Shown: positions 17,289 to 25,543 of the stretch, in pieces | How positions within the stretch are numbered: the first letter of the stretch is position 1 | Layout: each line of letters opens with the position of its first letter | DNA from: Desulfatibacillum aliphaticivorans DSM 15576 | GTDB lineage: Bacteria > Desulfobacterota > Desulfobacteria > Desulfobacterales > Desulfatibacillaceae | DNA length: 64,000 nt | Direction of reading: 5' to 3' | NCBI RefSeq assembly: GCF_000429905.1 | Contig: NZ_AUCT01000029.1 | Coordinates: 1 to 64,000, forward strand | The notes under the pieces: generated by a model | What the model saw: the letters and a program-made list of their open reading frames with translations, nothing else | Databases searched by the model: none | Told to the model about the DNA's origin: nothing | Program-made: the position numbers and the translations under genes

Positions 17289-18527
17289 CTACTCCCGGTA
17301 TTGATAGCTGGACTCCACGCCCATGCGCAGCAGATCGTTGGGGTTGTACGTCCGGGACAGCCGCACCAGAACCGTGGTGTTGTTCTGGGCCAATTCCTTG
17401 GGAGAGCGATCCTCCCGCTCCAAAATCTCCTCCACAACGTCCGCAACGGCCGGCCCTTTCTGGGGCAGGATCTCCACGGAATCGCCCTGGAAGATCTTGT
17501 TCCGGACCTCCAGGACGCACAAGTCGCCGTCCACGCCTAAAATCTTGCCCGCAAACCGGTGAATGGTGTCCGGCGAGGTGTTTTCGTAGTTGGGCGCCAC
17601 CTCCCTGGGATCGCCGAAATAAAACCCCGTGCAATACTTCCTGCTGCTGATGCGAGAAAGCTCCTCCAGCCACTCCGGCCTGACCTGAAAGACTGAAGGA
17701 TCGTCGTAATAAGCGTCGATGGCCTCCCGGTAGGTTTTCACCACAGAAGCCAGGTAGTTCACGCCCTTCATGCGGCCTTCGATCTTGAACGAGCAGATGC
17801 CGGCCTCAATCAATTTGGGCAGATGCTCCAGCAGGCATAAATCCCGGGAGTTGAAAATGTACGCCCCGCGGTCGTCCTCCATGATGGGATAATACTGGCC
17901 GGGCCGAAGCTCCTCCACCACGTGGTATTTCCACCGGCAGGGGTGGCAGCACTGGCCCCGGTTGGAATCCCGGTTGGCCATGAACGCGGAAAGCAGGCAG
18001 CGGCCGGAGTACGAAATGCACATGGCGCCGTGGACAAAGGTTTCCACTTCGATTCCGCTTTGCCTTGCAATCTCCCGGATTTCGTTCAGCGGCAATTCCC
18101 GGGCAAGGATCACCCGGGAGGCGCCCATGCCTTTCCAGAATCGGGCCGAGGCGATGCTGGTGACATTGGCCTGGGTGCTCACGTGGACGTCCACGCCCGG
18201 CGCGGCTTCCTTGGCGATGGCGAAAACGCCGGGATCGGCGATGATAAAGGCGTCTGGTTTAAACCGAGATAAGGCCGCGAGATAATCCCCAATGGCCTCC
18301 AGTTCATGGTTTCTCGCAAAGGCATTGCAGGCCACGTATACTTTAACGCCTTGGCCGTGGGCGTAGTCCAGGGCCTCCCCCAACTCTTCCAGGGTGAAGT
18401 TGCCGGAAAAATTCCGCAAAGAAAAATCCTTGCCCGCCAGATACACGGCGTCCGCCCCGTAATGGACGGCGATTTCCAGCTTTTCCCGGTTGCCCACGGG
18501 CGCCAGCAGTTCCACTTTTTTGGTCAT
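17289..18527 (-). CDS. Peptidase U32 family protein, TrhP/YegQ-like
   Basis: The 412 residues follow the U32 pattern closely: ELLAPVGNREKLEIAVHYGADAVY-type start, VSTQANVTS, FVHGAMCISYSGRCLLS, DSNRGQCCHPCRW and SFKIEGRMK. The conserved cysteines in SGRCLL and CCHPCRW are typical of U32 members that handle an iron-sulfur cluster. The closest well-known relative is E. coli TrhP (YegQ), which supports prephenate-dependent 5-hydroxyuridine formation in tRNA; the related RlhA acts on 23S rRNA. Assignment to TrhP rather than another U32 branch is by resemblance of length and C-terminal domain only. It is transcribed alone, convergent with the receptor gene. Confidence 0.82.
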   Translation of the reverse strand: MTKKVELLAPVGNREKLEIAVHYGADAVYLAGKDFSLRNFSGNFTLEELGEALDYAHGQGVKVYVACNAFARNHELEAIGDYLAALSRFKPDAFIIADPGVFAIAKEAAPGVDVHVSTQANVTSIASARFWKGMGASRVILARELPLNEIREIARQSGIEVETFVHGAMCISYSGRCLLSAFMANRDSNRGQCCHPCRWKYHVVEELRPGQYYPIMEDDRGAYIFNSRDLCLLEHLPKLIEAGICSFKIEGRMKGVNYLASVVKTYREAIDAYYDDPSVFQVRPEWLEELSRISSRKYCTGFYFGDPREVAPNYENTSPDTIHRFAGKILGVDGDLCVLEVRNKIFQGDSVEILPQKGPAVADVVEEILEREDRSPKELAQNNTTVLVRLSRTYNPNDLLRMGVESSYQYRE

Positions 18528-18623
18528 ATTATAAACTCAACTTTCGAGAATGAGCTTTTTTCCACATATTCAAGAGATTATATGGGTGATGAGGAATTAA
18601 ACGCCAAAGCCGGCGCCCCAAAG

Positions 18624-18724
18624 CCCCCTCCCCCTTGACGGGGGAGGGCTGGGGTGGGGGTGAAAGAATGCGCCGCTCCAGATAGTCCCCCCCATCCTGT
18701 CCTTCCCCCGCCAGGGGGGAAGGG
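18624..18724. repeat. Paired inverted GC-rich intergenic repeat (REP/BIME-like)
   Basis: The first unit (18624-18662) is a palindrome of the type CCCTCCCCC-TTGAC-GGGGGAGGG followed by CTGGGGTGGGGGTGA. A second unit in opposite orientation lies at 18686-18724, with about 23 bp between. Translated, such units give the well-known spurious peptides PSPLAGEG and PPPQPSPVKGEG, which occur between genes in many proteobacteria. It is most likely a dispersed repeat that forms a stable hairpin after the U32 promoter region, not a gene. Confidence 0.75.
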
Positions 18725-19033
18725 ACGAAGAATGTCGGGCTCTGGAGTATAAACGGGACTGAGATCCAGACGTAGTTGCCTGATTTCAATGTATTGCCGC
18801 CAATTTCGAAAGTGAATTATAAACCACTATTTCATACTCCCCCATACAGCGCCGGGGAGCAGCGCCCAGGCGGAGCAAAGCCCCCTCGCCTTAGGCATCT
18901 CCTATTATAATTCCCTTTTTGCAGCAAGCCTCTATTTCTTCCTCAACGCTTGAAACAGACCGGTGCATCGTGCTAAATGGATATCAAATTTTATTAGCCT
19001 GGAATCATTGACAACCATTGCAAGGAGAGCCCC
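18725..19033. other. Intergenic region upstream of the scramblase-like gene
   Basis: No gene seen. It contains short GC-rich inverted segments near 18850-18890 and then AT-rich leader DNA. CAAGGAGAG lies 7 nt before the downstream ATG. Confidence 0.5.
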
Positions 19034-19648
19034 ATGAGGCAATTGGAGTCGCTGGATACGCTGTTGGTGCAGCAAAAAAAAGAATGGATCGAAATCGTCA
19101 CCGATTTTGAAACGAAGAACGCCTATACGGTTTTTGACGTCCAGGGGCGGGAATTATACACCGCCGTAGAGGACGGCGGGTTCTTCCTATGGAGATGGAT
19201 TCTGAAAGCTCTCCGGCCCTTTACCATCCTTTTGCTGTCGCTCGACCAGCGCCCGGAGCTCAAGGTAAGGCGTTACTTCCGTTTCTGGTTCCATACGGCC
19301 GACATCTTCGACGGAAGCGACCGGCTGTTGGGGACCATCAAACGGCGATTTTCCATCTTGCGGAAAAAATACTCGGTCCTGGACCCCAACGGCAACGAAA
19401 TCTATCGCCTGTTCGGCCCCATCCTCCATCCCTGGACCTTCAACATCCTGGATGAACAGGACCGGGAGCTTGGGAAAATCACCAAAAAATGGAGCGGCCT
19501 CCTCACCGAAGGCTTTACCGACGCCGACAACTTCGGCGTGGTCTTTCCCCGGGACTGGCCCGTGGAGCGCAAAGCCCTTTTTCTGGGCGCCGTGTTCCTC
19601 ATCGACTTCGTCCATTTTGAAAATCAGGAAAGCGGCAACCGCCGTTAA
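19034..19648 (+). CDS. Phospholipid scramblase / LURP-one-related family protein
   Basis: The 204-residue protein has the scramblase-like beta-barrel pattern: LLVQQKKEWIEIVTDFETKN, YTVFDVQGRELYTAVE, FHTADIFDGSDRLLGTIKR, YSVLDPNGNEIYRL, FNILDEQDRELGKITKKWSG, EGFTDADNFGVVFP, and a final helix ALFLGAVFLIDFVHFE. Bacterial members are cytoplasmic or peripheral membrane proteins of unknown role; scrambling activity should not be assumed. The hydrophobic last helix is the buried central helix of the fold rather than a proven membrane anchor. It is followed 47 bp later by yedK on the same strand. Confidence 0.82.
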   Translation: MRQLESLDTLLVQQKKEWIEIVTDFETKNAYTVFDVQGRELYTAVEDGGFFLWRWILKALRPFTILLLSLDQRPELKVRRYFRFWFHTADIFDGSDRLLGTIKRRFSILRKKYSVLDPNGNEIYRLFGPILHPWTFNILDEQDRELGKITKKWSGLLTEGFTDADNFGVVFPRDWPVERKALFLGAVFLIDFVHFENQESGNRR

Positions 19649-19695
19649 GGCTTGCAACCAGCGTGCGTCAGCACAATCAACCCGGGGGACGCGGC

Positions 19696-20412
19696 ATGTG
19701 CGGAAGATTTCTCCAATTCTGGTTTGAGGGCGACGACCTGGAAAGCCTGGGCGTCAAGGAAAAGCCGGAAAACTTTACGCCCAGCTACAACGTAGCCCCC
19801 ACCCAAAAAGCCTGGGTGATCATCCATGACAAAGCCTCCCGCCTGGAGGCCTTTTCCTGGGGATTGGTTCCGTCCTGGGCCAAAGACGCGGCGGGCGCGG
19901 CCCGGCTCATCAATGCGCGGAGCGAAACCGCGGCGGAAAAACCCAGCTTCCGCTCGGCCTATAAAAAGCGCCGGTGCCTGGTTCCCGCCAACGGATTTTA
20001 CGAATGGACCGGCGGAAAGGGCGCCAAACAGCCTTATTACTGCTCTCCGGCCCCAAAAAAGATGATCGCCTATGCTGGCCTATGGGAAGTCTGGAAGCCC
20101 CGGGAAGCCCCCTCAGACAGCCAGGCTCTGCATTCCTTCACCATCCTCACCCGGGAGGCCGACGCGTCTTTCGCCCCAATCCATCACAGAATGCCCGTCA
20201 TTCTTCAGCCCCAGGCCTGGGCATCCTGGCTGGATCCCCAAAACCAGAACCCCGGAGAATTGAATAATCTTCTGGAAAACAATTTCATGGGAGAGATCCA
20301 AACCTGGCCGGTTTCCAAGGCGGTCAACTCCCCCTCGCACAACGATCCGAACTGCATGGCGCCCATAGAACTTGAAAAAACCGCCCCGCCCAAGCAGCAA
20401 ACCTTATTTTAA
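19696..20412 (+). CDS. yedK: SOS response-associated peptidase YedK (HMCES family)
   Basis: YedK-type proteins form a thiazolidine cross-link between Cys2 and abasic sites in single-stranded DNA. The start at 19696 is chosen because it gives MCGRF, putting the catalytic cysteine at position 2; an in-frame ATG 33 bp upstream would bury it. Other family motifs are YNVAPTQ, NARSETAAEKPSF, RRCLVPANGFYEW and HHRMPVIL (catalytic His). At 238 residues the length is normal. A run of G lies 6-10 nt upstream as ribosome site. It follows the scramblase-like gene closely and may be cotranscribed with it. Confidence 0.93.
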   Translation: MCGRFLQFWFEGDDLESLGVKEKPENFTPSYNVAPTQKAWVIIHDKASRLEAFSWGLVPSWAKDAAGAARLINARSETAAEKPSFRSAYKKRRCLVPANGFYEWTGGKGAKQPYYCSPAPKKMIAYAGLWEVWKPREAPSDSQALHSFTILTREADASFAPIHHRMPVILQPQAWASWLDPQNQNPGELNNLLENNFMGEIQTWPVSKAVNSPSHNDPNCMAPIELEKTAPPKQQTLF

Positions 20413-20505
20413 TATTTCAATATAACAAGCTATTATTATGGAATAAACTATCTTGATAAGCGTCAGTCTCACTCCGGCGTTTCGATTTTTTTTCGCCCCA
20501 CCCTA

Positions 20506-20537
20506 TTGACTTGATATATATCAAAACGATATATATC
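20506..20537 (+). promoter_or_regulatory. Promoter with twin-palindrome operator for the PadR-flavoprotein operon
   Basis: A -35 TTGACT (20506-20511) and a -10-like TATATA (20530-20535) are spaced 18 bp. Two identical palindromes GATATATATC lie at 20513-20522 and 20528-20537, covering the spacer and -10 box. The 15-bp repeat spacing is not a full helical multiple. Occupation would block RNA polymerase, so negative autoregulation by the PadR protein encoded 27 bp downstream is the simplest reading. Confidence 0.65.
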
Positions 20538-20563
20538 ATTTCAACATAGCGAAAGGATCCACC

Positions 20564-21097
20564 ATGGACATCCAAACCATGATCCTGGGCTTCCTCATGA
20601 ACCAGGATATGACCGGATACGACATCCGCCAAAAATTCGATATGTCCTTCGGCTTTTTCTCAGGACTCAGCTACGGCTCCATCTATCCGGCCTTGAAAAA
20701 AATGGAGGCCGCCGGACTCATCACAACCCAGTTGATGATCCAGGAAGGGGCCCCCAACAAGAAGCTCTGTGCCGTCACGGACAAGGGGCGGGAGGCTTTT
20801 CACGAAGCCATGCGCGCCCCCTTGGGCCTGGACAAGTATAAAAACTCCTTCATGGCGCGGCTGTTTTTCTTCGCCCATCTGGAGCCCTACGAACGCCGGA
20901 CGCTGGCCGTCAACTACATGAACTCCCTGAATAAAATGTTCGAAAAGCTACGAGAATACGAACCGATCATCCGTGCGCACGCCGATCCCTTTGAGTTGCT
21001 TTGCTTTGAATGCGGGCTGAGGTTTGCCGAGGATGTGATGAGCAATATGCAGGATACCGTAAAAGCGTTGGAGGAGTCCGGGCTTGATAAGAACTAG
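20564..21097 (+). CDS. PadR family transcriptional regulator
   Basis: The 177 residues have the PadR winged helix at about 1-85: MILGFLMNQDMTGYDIRQKF, SYGSIYPALKKMEAAGLI and KKLCAVTDKGREAF. A C-terminal antiparallel coiled-coil dimerisation domain follows (AHLEPYERRTLAVNYMNSL and onward). PadR proteins repress genes for detoxification or transport and often respond to phenolics or drugs. AAGGAT lies 7 nt before the start. The twin GATATATATC sites upstream and the flavoprotein gene 59 bp downstream suggest it controls itself and that gene. The effector is unknown. It ends in TAG. Confidence 0.9.
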   Translation: MDIQTMILGFLMNQDMTGYDIRQKFDMSFGFFSGLSYGSIYPALKKMEAAGLITTQLMIQEGAPNKKLCAVTDKGREAFHEAMRAPLGLDKYKNSFMARLFFFAHLEPYERRTLAVNYMNSLNKMFEKLREYEPIIRAHADPFELLCFECGLRFAEDVMSNMQDTVKALEESGLDKN

Positions 21098-21156
21098 CCG
21101 TCCTGGCGTCTTACCGGACTTTAAAATTAATCACCGTGGCTAACAGGAGGTCATCC

Positions 21157-22005
21157 ATGGAAAATCCCATTCCCAAGTCCCTTCAATTTCCCCATTACCA
21201 GCAATACGGAACAGCCGAGCCCAATTCCATCAAGAAGGTTCTGGTCATCCAGGGCAGCCCGCGAAAAGACGGCGTAAGCAAGACCGAAGTGGTCACGGCG
21301 GCCTTTCTGGAAGGCTGTGAGCAGGCCGGCGCGTCCACCGAAATCGTGAACCTGCGCGACAAAAAAATCGCCCACTGCCAGGGCTGTTTCACCTGCTGGA
21401 CCAAAACCCCGGGAGTCTGCATCTTCAAGGATGACGTGCCGGAAATCATGCAGAAGACCGAAGAGGCCGACCTGGTGGTTTACGCCGCGCCCTTGTACCA
21501 TTTCGGCATTATCTCCCTGCTGAAAAAATACATCGAACGCACCCTGCCCTCGGTGGAGCCCTACCTGATTCCCCGGGGCGACGGACACACCACCCATCCC
21601 CATCGCAAAGGATACAAGGACGTCCAGAACACGGTGATTATCGGCGTGTGCGGATTTCCCGAGGTCTCCCATTTCGGAGCCTTTTCAGCCAATTTCCATT
21701 ACCTGGCCGCGGCAGGCGGGGATTGGGGCATGAACATCATCGGTGAAATCTATCGCCCGGCCTCCGAGCAGTTGAACAATCCCATTTTCGACGAGGAAAA
21801 CAACCGCGTCCTGGACGCGGCCAGAGAGGCGGGACGCGACGCCGTGACCCTGGGATACGTCAAGCCCGAAACCGTGGACGCCATCGCGAAAGTCAGCCAG
21901 GATCAAAAGGAAATGCAGGACATGGCCAACCAGGCGTGGGATTATTGCATCAAGAATAACGTGACCATGCCCGAACTCCAGTTGGCTTTGCTGGAAAAAA
22001 AATAA
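21157..22005 (+). CDS. NADPH-dependent FMN reductase / flavodoxin-like protein
   Basis: The start at 21157 is chosen because AGGAGG lies 8 nt upstream; an in-frame ATG at 21136 lacks a site. The 282 residues show the flavodoxin-like fold: KVLVIQGSPRKDGVSKTEV (phosphate loop of FMN), a cysteine motif HCQGCFTCWTKTPGVCIFKDD-like of iron-sulfur flavoprotein type, and VVYAAPLYHFGI. The cysteines CxxCxxC...C may be structural or hold a cluster, as in ISF relatives. A 60-residue C-terminal extension is helical. Being controlled by a PadR repressor suggests a role in reducing quinones, nitro compounds or other xenobiotics, which is inference. Confidence 0.82.
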   Translation: MENPIPKSLQFPHYQQYGTAEPNSIKKVLVIQGSPRKDGVSKTEVVTAAFLEGCEQAGASTEIVNLRDKKIAHCQGCFTCWTKTPGVCIFKDDVPEIMQKTEEADLVVYAAPLYHFGIISLLKKYIERTLPSVEPYLIPRGDGHTTHPHRKGYKDVQNTVIIGVCGFPEVSHFGAFSANFHYLAAAGGDWGMNIIGEIYRPASEQLNNPIFDEENNRVLDAAREAGRDAVTLGYVKPETVDAIAKVSQDQKEMQDMANQAWDYCIKNNVTMPELQLALLEKK

Positions 22006-22030
22006 GGGCTGTCATTCCGCCCTTTTCTTT
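22004..22030 (+). terminator. Weak terminator after the flavoprotein gene
   Basis: AAGGGC (22004-22009) pairs with GCCCTT (22019-22024), followed by TTCTTT. The stem is only 6 bp and overlaps the end of the convergent ferredoxin gene. Confidence 0.45.
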
Positions 22031-22722
22031 CCGTAAGGGCAGGCGGAGGTGCAAATGCCGCAATTATGCCCTTTGTGGAATTCAAAGAAGTGCATTTTTT
22101 TGTAAATATCGCAGGCTTGCGCGTCCAGGATGTCCTCCCGGGGCGCGCCGGCCTGCCAGCTTTTGCCGCTTAACGCTCCGGCCGGGCATGCGTCCACGCA
22201 CTTTCTGCAGGTCCCGCAATGGCCCACATCCTTAGCCGGGCCGCAATCCAAAGGCATGTCCGTAAACACCGTGCCCAAACGCACCCATGGGCCGTAAAGC
22301 CGGGTCACCAACTGGCAATGCCTGCCGATCCACCCCAGACCGGCCCGGGTGGCTGCGGTCTTGTGAGGGAAGTCCCCCCGGATGTTCTCGTAATCCGTGC
22401 GCATGGAAGCGGCCAGGGTCTTGGCCCTATATCCCCTGGACCAGATGGCGTGGGCCAGTTCCAGGGCGATGCGGTTGATTTCGTTGTTCACCCGGGTGTA
22501 TTCCGCCGCATAGGCGCGGTTGGGCCCCTTGCGGATGGACTGCATAATCTCCGGGTTCATGGGCAGGCCGAAAGACACAGCCCGAGGAAAGCCGTCTCCG
22601 TATTCATCTTGAGGCGTTTCAAATTCCTGCAAATCCGCCCCGCCCCATAACTCCACCCCCTGGGCGTCCATCCATTCCTGCAGCCAAGCTAATTTCATTT
22701 GATTTTTCGAAACCATGTGCAC
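22012..22722 (-). CDS. QueG-like double [4Fe-4S] protein
   Basis: The 236 residues resemble the epoxyqueuosine-reductase (QueG) superfamily: KTAATRAGLGWIGRH, LGTVFTDMPLDCG, then two cluster motifs, CGTCRKCVDACPAGAL and CGICTSACPYG. True QueG is about 350 residues with a B12-binding N-terminal domain that is partly present here, so this is a short relative often annotated only as a 4Fe-4S protein. It likely acts as a cytoplasmic reductase, substrate unknown. It converges on the flavoprotein gene with only 6 bp between stops. Confidence 0.75.
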   Translation of the reverse strand: MHMVSKNQMKLAWLQEWMDAQGVELWGGADLQEFETPQDEYGDGFPRAVSFGLPMNPEIMQSIRKGPNRAYAAEYTRVNNEINRIALELAHAIWSRGYRAKTLAASMRTDYENIRGDFPHKTAATRAGLGWIGRHCQLVTRLYGPWVRLGTVFTDMPLDCGPAKDVGHCGTCRKCVDACPAGALSGKSWQAGAPREDILDAQACDIYKKMHFFEFHKGHNCGICTSACPYGKKRAE

Positions 22723-22897
22723 CTTTATATGCCCTATTGGTCCATGTTTCTTACTACGCTGATTTTATCAGAATATATCTATCCAAGGCAATTTGCAAAC
22801 CTGCTATTGCAAACTTGCTATCCTGCAACACCCTGGCTTTTATAAATTTTTGAACGAGAGGCGCACTTCTTTTCCCGTAAAAAATCAAAGAGCAAAA

Positions 22898-22916
22898 AAT
22901 AATGATTATCATTATA
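22898..22916. promoter_or_regulatory. Fur box
   Basis: AATAATGATTATCATTATA matches 16 of 19 positions of the classical Fur consensus and contains a perfect 8+1+8 palindrome. It ends 6 bp before the -35 box of the promoter for the molybdenum oxidoreductase, which fits iron-dependent repression. Confidence 0.7.
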
Positions 22917-22922
22917 TCAATA

Positions 22923-22952
22923 TTGACATATCGTACGGGCCTTTGGTAAATT
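22923..22952 (+). promoter_or_regulatory. Sigma-70-type promoter for the molybdenum oxidoreductase
   Basis: Consensus -35 TTGACA (22923-22928) and -10 TAAATT (22947-22952) are spaced 18 bp. The predicted start near 22959 leaves a leader of about 285 nt. Confidence 0.65.
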
Positions 22953-23244
22953 ATCGGGCGGACAGGACGACGTGAAGGAGCGCCGAAAACGACTGCGAAC
23001 CATCTCCCCTTCCATGCTGAAAGCCTACGGGCTTGCGGCTTTTATGGATTTCTGCACTTTCACCGTTTTTAGTCCCAGGGCGATCAAGAGGTTTGATTGT
23101 CTATCCGATAAACAGAAGATGGGCGGCGCCGCCTTTTTTAGGACTGCCGCCCCAAAATATGGCTGGAATTCCCTTTTTGGATTCCGGCTGTTTGTAATTT
23201 TGGAAGAGCGTAGAAGCGCATCTTTAAGAACCAAGGAGAATCCA
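22953..23244 (+). other. Long leader of the molybdenum oxidoreductase gene
   Basis: The frame of the oxidoreductase stays open through this stretch from a GTG at 22972, but the 91 extra residues show no domain, no Tat motif and no cysteine motif. The better start is TTG 23245. The leader contains a GC-rich palindrome GGCGGCGCCGCC before TTTTTT (23124-23142) and an imperfect pair GGAAT/ATTCC near 23166-23188. It may fold as regulatory RNA, but I do not recognise a Moco or other known riboswitch. Confidence 0.4.
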
Positions 23245-25332
23245 TTGACCGAATCGTTAAAGACGACTTACAGCATTTGCGGCATGTGCACCGTGCGTTG
23301 CCCCATCAAAGTGGAAACCGGGCACGGCAGAGTAAGGTTCATCCAGGGAAACCCCAATTTTTCCTCCATGAAGGGCGTGTGCCCGCGTGGAGTCGCCGGC
23401 AAAGCCCTGGTGGAAGACGATGAAAGGCCCCAAAGCCCGTTGATCCGCGTGGGCGAAAGAGGCTCCGGCCATTGGAAAGCCGTGTCCTGGGACGAGGCCT
23501 TGGATTACATCGCCAACAAAATGAAAGGCGTCATGGACAAATACGGCGCCAGAGCGGTTTCCCTGTCGGACCGCGGCGGCCCCTTCCGCGACATGCACCG
23601 GGCGTTTCTCAGAGGCCTGGGCACTCCCAACTATTGCAACCACGACGCCTCCTGCGCCCGCAACGTTCAGCACGCGGCATTGTCGCTCACAGGCCAGGGC
23701 CGCAAAGCCGTGGAATACGACCTCAAGAACGCCAAGCACGTGGTGCTGCAATCCCGAAACATGTTTGAGGCGGTGAATGTGCAGGAAGTGGGCGATCTGG
23801 TGGACGCCATGGACAAAGGGTGCCGTCTGACTGTAATCGACATCCGGGCCAATGTCTCCTCCACCAAGGCCAACCGCTTTTTCATGGTGCGCCCGGGCAC
23901 GGACTACGCCCTGAATCTGTCGGTCATCCACGAGCTTTTAAAGGAAGGTATTTACGACAAAGACTTTGCTTCCAAGCATATCCAGGACCTGGACGCCCTG
24001 GAACAATTCGTCAAGCCCTACACCCCGGACTGGGCCGCCAAGGAATGCGGCGTGTCCGCGGAAAGCATCCGCGCCTTCGCCAGGGAACTGGCCGACGCCG
24101 CTCCCTCGGTGATCTGGCATCCCGGCTGGATGACCGCCCGGTACAAGGATTCCTTCCAAGTATCCCGCACGGCGTACATCATCAACGCCTTGCTGGGGTC
24201 CTACGGCGCCAAGGGCGGCCTGCCTTTTGTGAACAAACCCGGAGACATGGGCGTCCGCTCCCTGAAAAAATTCATGGATCTCTACCCTTCTCCGAAGGAC
24301 GAACGCGTTGACGGCGCAGGCTGGAGACTGCCCCATATTGAAAAAGGCCCCGGCCTGACGCATTTACTGTTCAAAGCCATGGAAACCGAGGATCCCTATC
24401 CGGTCAAGGCATACATCGCGTGGAGGCACGACCCCCTTATGGGCTTGCCCGACCCCGACCGCTTGCAAAAAAGATTCAACAACCTGGATCTCATGGTCAG
24501 CGTCACCTTTTCCTGGTCCGACACGGCCTGGCACTCCGATGTGGTCCTGCCCCTGTCCACCTATCTGGAAAGGGAAAGCATCATCGCCGCCAAAAACGCG
24601 CTGCAGCCCTATTTCTTCCTGCGCCAAAGGGCTATGGAACCGCGCTTCGACTCCAAGGCGGACTGGGAAATCGTCTCCGGCCTGGCGAAACGCCTGGACC
24701 TGCCAGAACTGGTCTTTGACTCCGTGGAAGACGTCTGGGCCTTCCAGTTGAAAGACACCGGATACACCATCGACGATTTCAAGGAAACAGGCCGGATTCT
24801 TTTCGCGGATAAGCCCGTATACAAGGCCCAGGAGGACATTGCCTTTAAAACGCCCTCCAAAAAGATAGAAATCATTTCGCAAAAATTGGAAGACGCCGGC
24901 ATTCAATCCCTGAAGCCTTACGAGTCTCCGCAACAGCCCCCCGAAGGCGCCTTCCGCCTGACCTTCGGCAGGGTCGCAACTCACACCCAGGGACATACCG
25001 CCAATAACACGGCCCTCTCCGAACTCATGCCCGAAAACGTCCTGTGGATCCACTCCGGCCCCGCAGAAGCCCTGGGCATCGAGGACGGCGCCACAGTCAA
25101 CGTGGCCAACAACGGGGCCCAGGAGAGCATCAAGGCCCGCGTCACCGACTGCATCCATCCGGAGGCGGTCTTTATGGTCCACGGCTTCGGACATCGCCTT
25201 AAGGTGGAATCCCGCGCTCTGGGCAAAGGCGCGGCGGATAACCGCCTCATGACAGGCGGCCTGGACAACTGGGACCGGGCGGGCGGCGCTGTCGCCATGC
25301 AGGAGCATTTCGTCACGGTGACGCCTGCGTAA
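23245..25332 (+). CDS. Molybdopterin oxidoreductase, PhsA/PsrA-like catalytic subunit
   Basis: The start TTG 23245 has AAGGAG 8 nt upstream and begins a 695-residue protein right before the cluster domain. C-x2-C-x3-C (SICGMCTVRC) and a fourth cysteine in GVCPRG bind [4Fe-4S]. The bis-MGD domains follow, and the Cys in NHDASCARN is the likely Mo or W ligand. The C-terminal domain (HTQGHTANN, LGIEDGATVNVANN, MVHGFGHR, GKGAADNRL) resembles thiosulfate/polysulfide reductase subunit A. No Tat signal is visible, so it should be cytoplasmic, unlike PhsA/PsrA. No electron-transfer or membrane-anchor subunit adjoins it. The substrate is therefore open. A Fur box and promoter lie upstream, and a strong terminator follows. 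Confidence 0.82.
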   Translation: MTESLKTTYSICGMCTVRCPIKVETGHGRVRFIQGNPNFSSMKGVCPRGVAGKALVEDDERPQSPLIRVGERGSGHWKAVSWDEALDYIANKMKGVMDKYGARAVSLSDRGGPFRDMHRAFLRGLGTPNYCNHDASCARNVQHAALSLTGQGRKAVEYDLKNAKHVVLQSRNMFEAVNVQEVGDLVDAMDKGCRLTVIDIRANVSSTKANRFFMVRPGTDYALNLSVIHELLKEGIYDKDFASKHIQDLDALEQFVKPYTPDWAAKECGVSAESIRAFARELADAAPSVIWHPGWMTARYKDSFQVSRTAYIINALLGSYGAKGGLPFVNKPGDMGVRSLKKFMDLYPSPKDERVDGAGWRLPHIEKGPGLTHLLFKAMETEDPYPVKAYIAWRHDPLMGLPDPDRLQKRFNNLDLMVSVTFSWSDTAWHSDVVLPLSTYLERESIIAAKNALQPYFFLRQRAMEPRFDSKADWEIVSGLAKRLDLPELVFDSVEDVWAFQLKDTGYTIDDFKETGRILFADKPVYKAQEDIAFKTPSKKIEIISQKLEDAGIQSLKPYESPQQPPEGAFRLTFGRVATHTQGHTANNTALSELMPENVLWIHSGPAEALGIEDGATVNVANNGAQESIKARVTDCIHPEAVFMVHGFGHRLKVESRALGKGAADNRLMTGGLDNWDRAGGAVAMQEHFVTVTPA

Positions 25333-25394
25333 AACAAGCCTTGGGAGGCGCACTCTGCAAGCCTCCCAATCATATAGCCTTAAAACACAAGGAC

Positions 25395-25440
25395 GGCGGT
25401 TCCGGTTGCGCAACGCAGCCGGAATCGCCGCCCTTTTTTT
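25395..25440 (+). terminator. Strong terminator after the molybdenum oxidoreductase
   Basis: An 11-bp stem (25395-25405 with 25419-25429, one G-T pair) is followed by GCC and seven T. An additional hairpin TTGGGAGGC/GCCTCCCAA lies at 25341-25369, just after the stop. Confidence 0.9.
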
Positions 25441-25543
25441 CCCGCTTCATACTTCTTAACAATCTGTACAAACTCACGCAAGAAAGCCGTGGCAGACTCC
25501 TGTGCAACGTTGTCGTTAAACCCACTGCATAAAGGAGATTATC

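Noticed and set aside
23124..23142. GGCGGCGCCGCC followed by T6 as an attenuator
   Set aside because: With a real loop only 4 bp of stem remain, too weak to call a terminator.
22972..23244. N-terminal extension of the molybdenum oxidoreductase from GTG 22972
   Set aside because: TTG 23245 has a clear AAGGAG site just before the cluster domain; the extension has no Tat signal or conserved motif.
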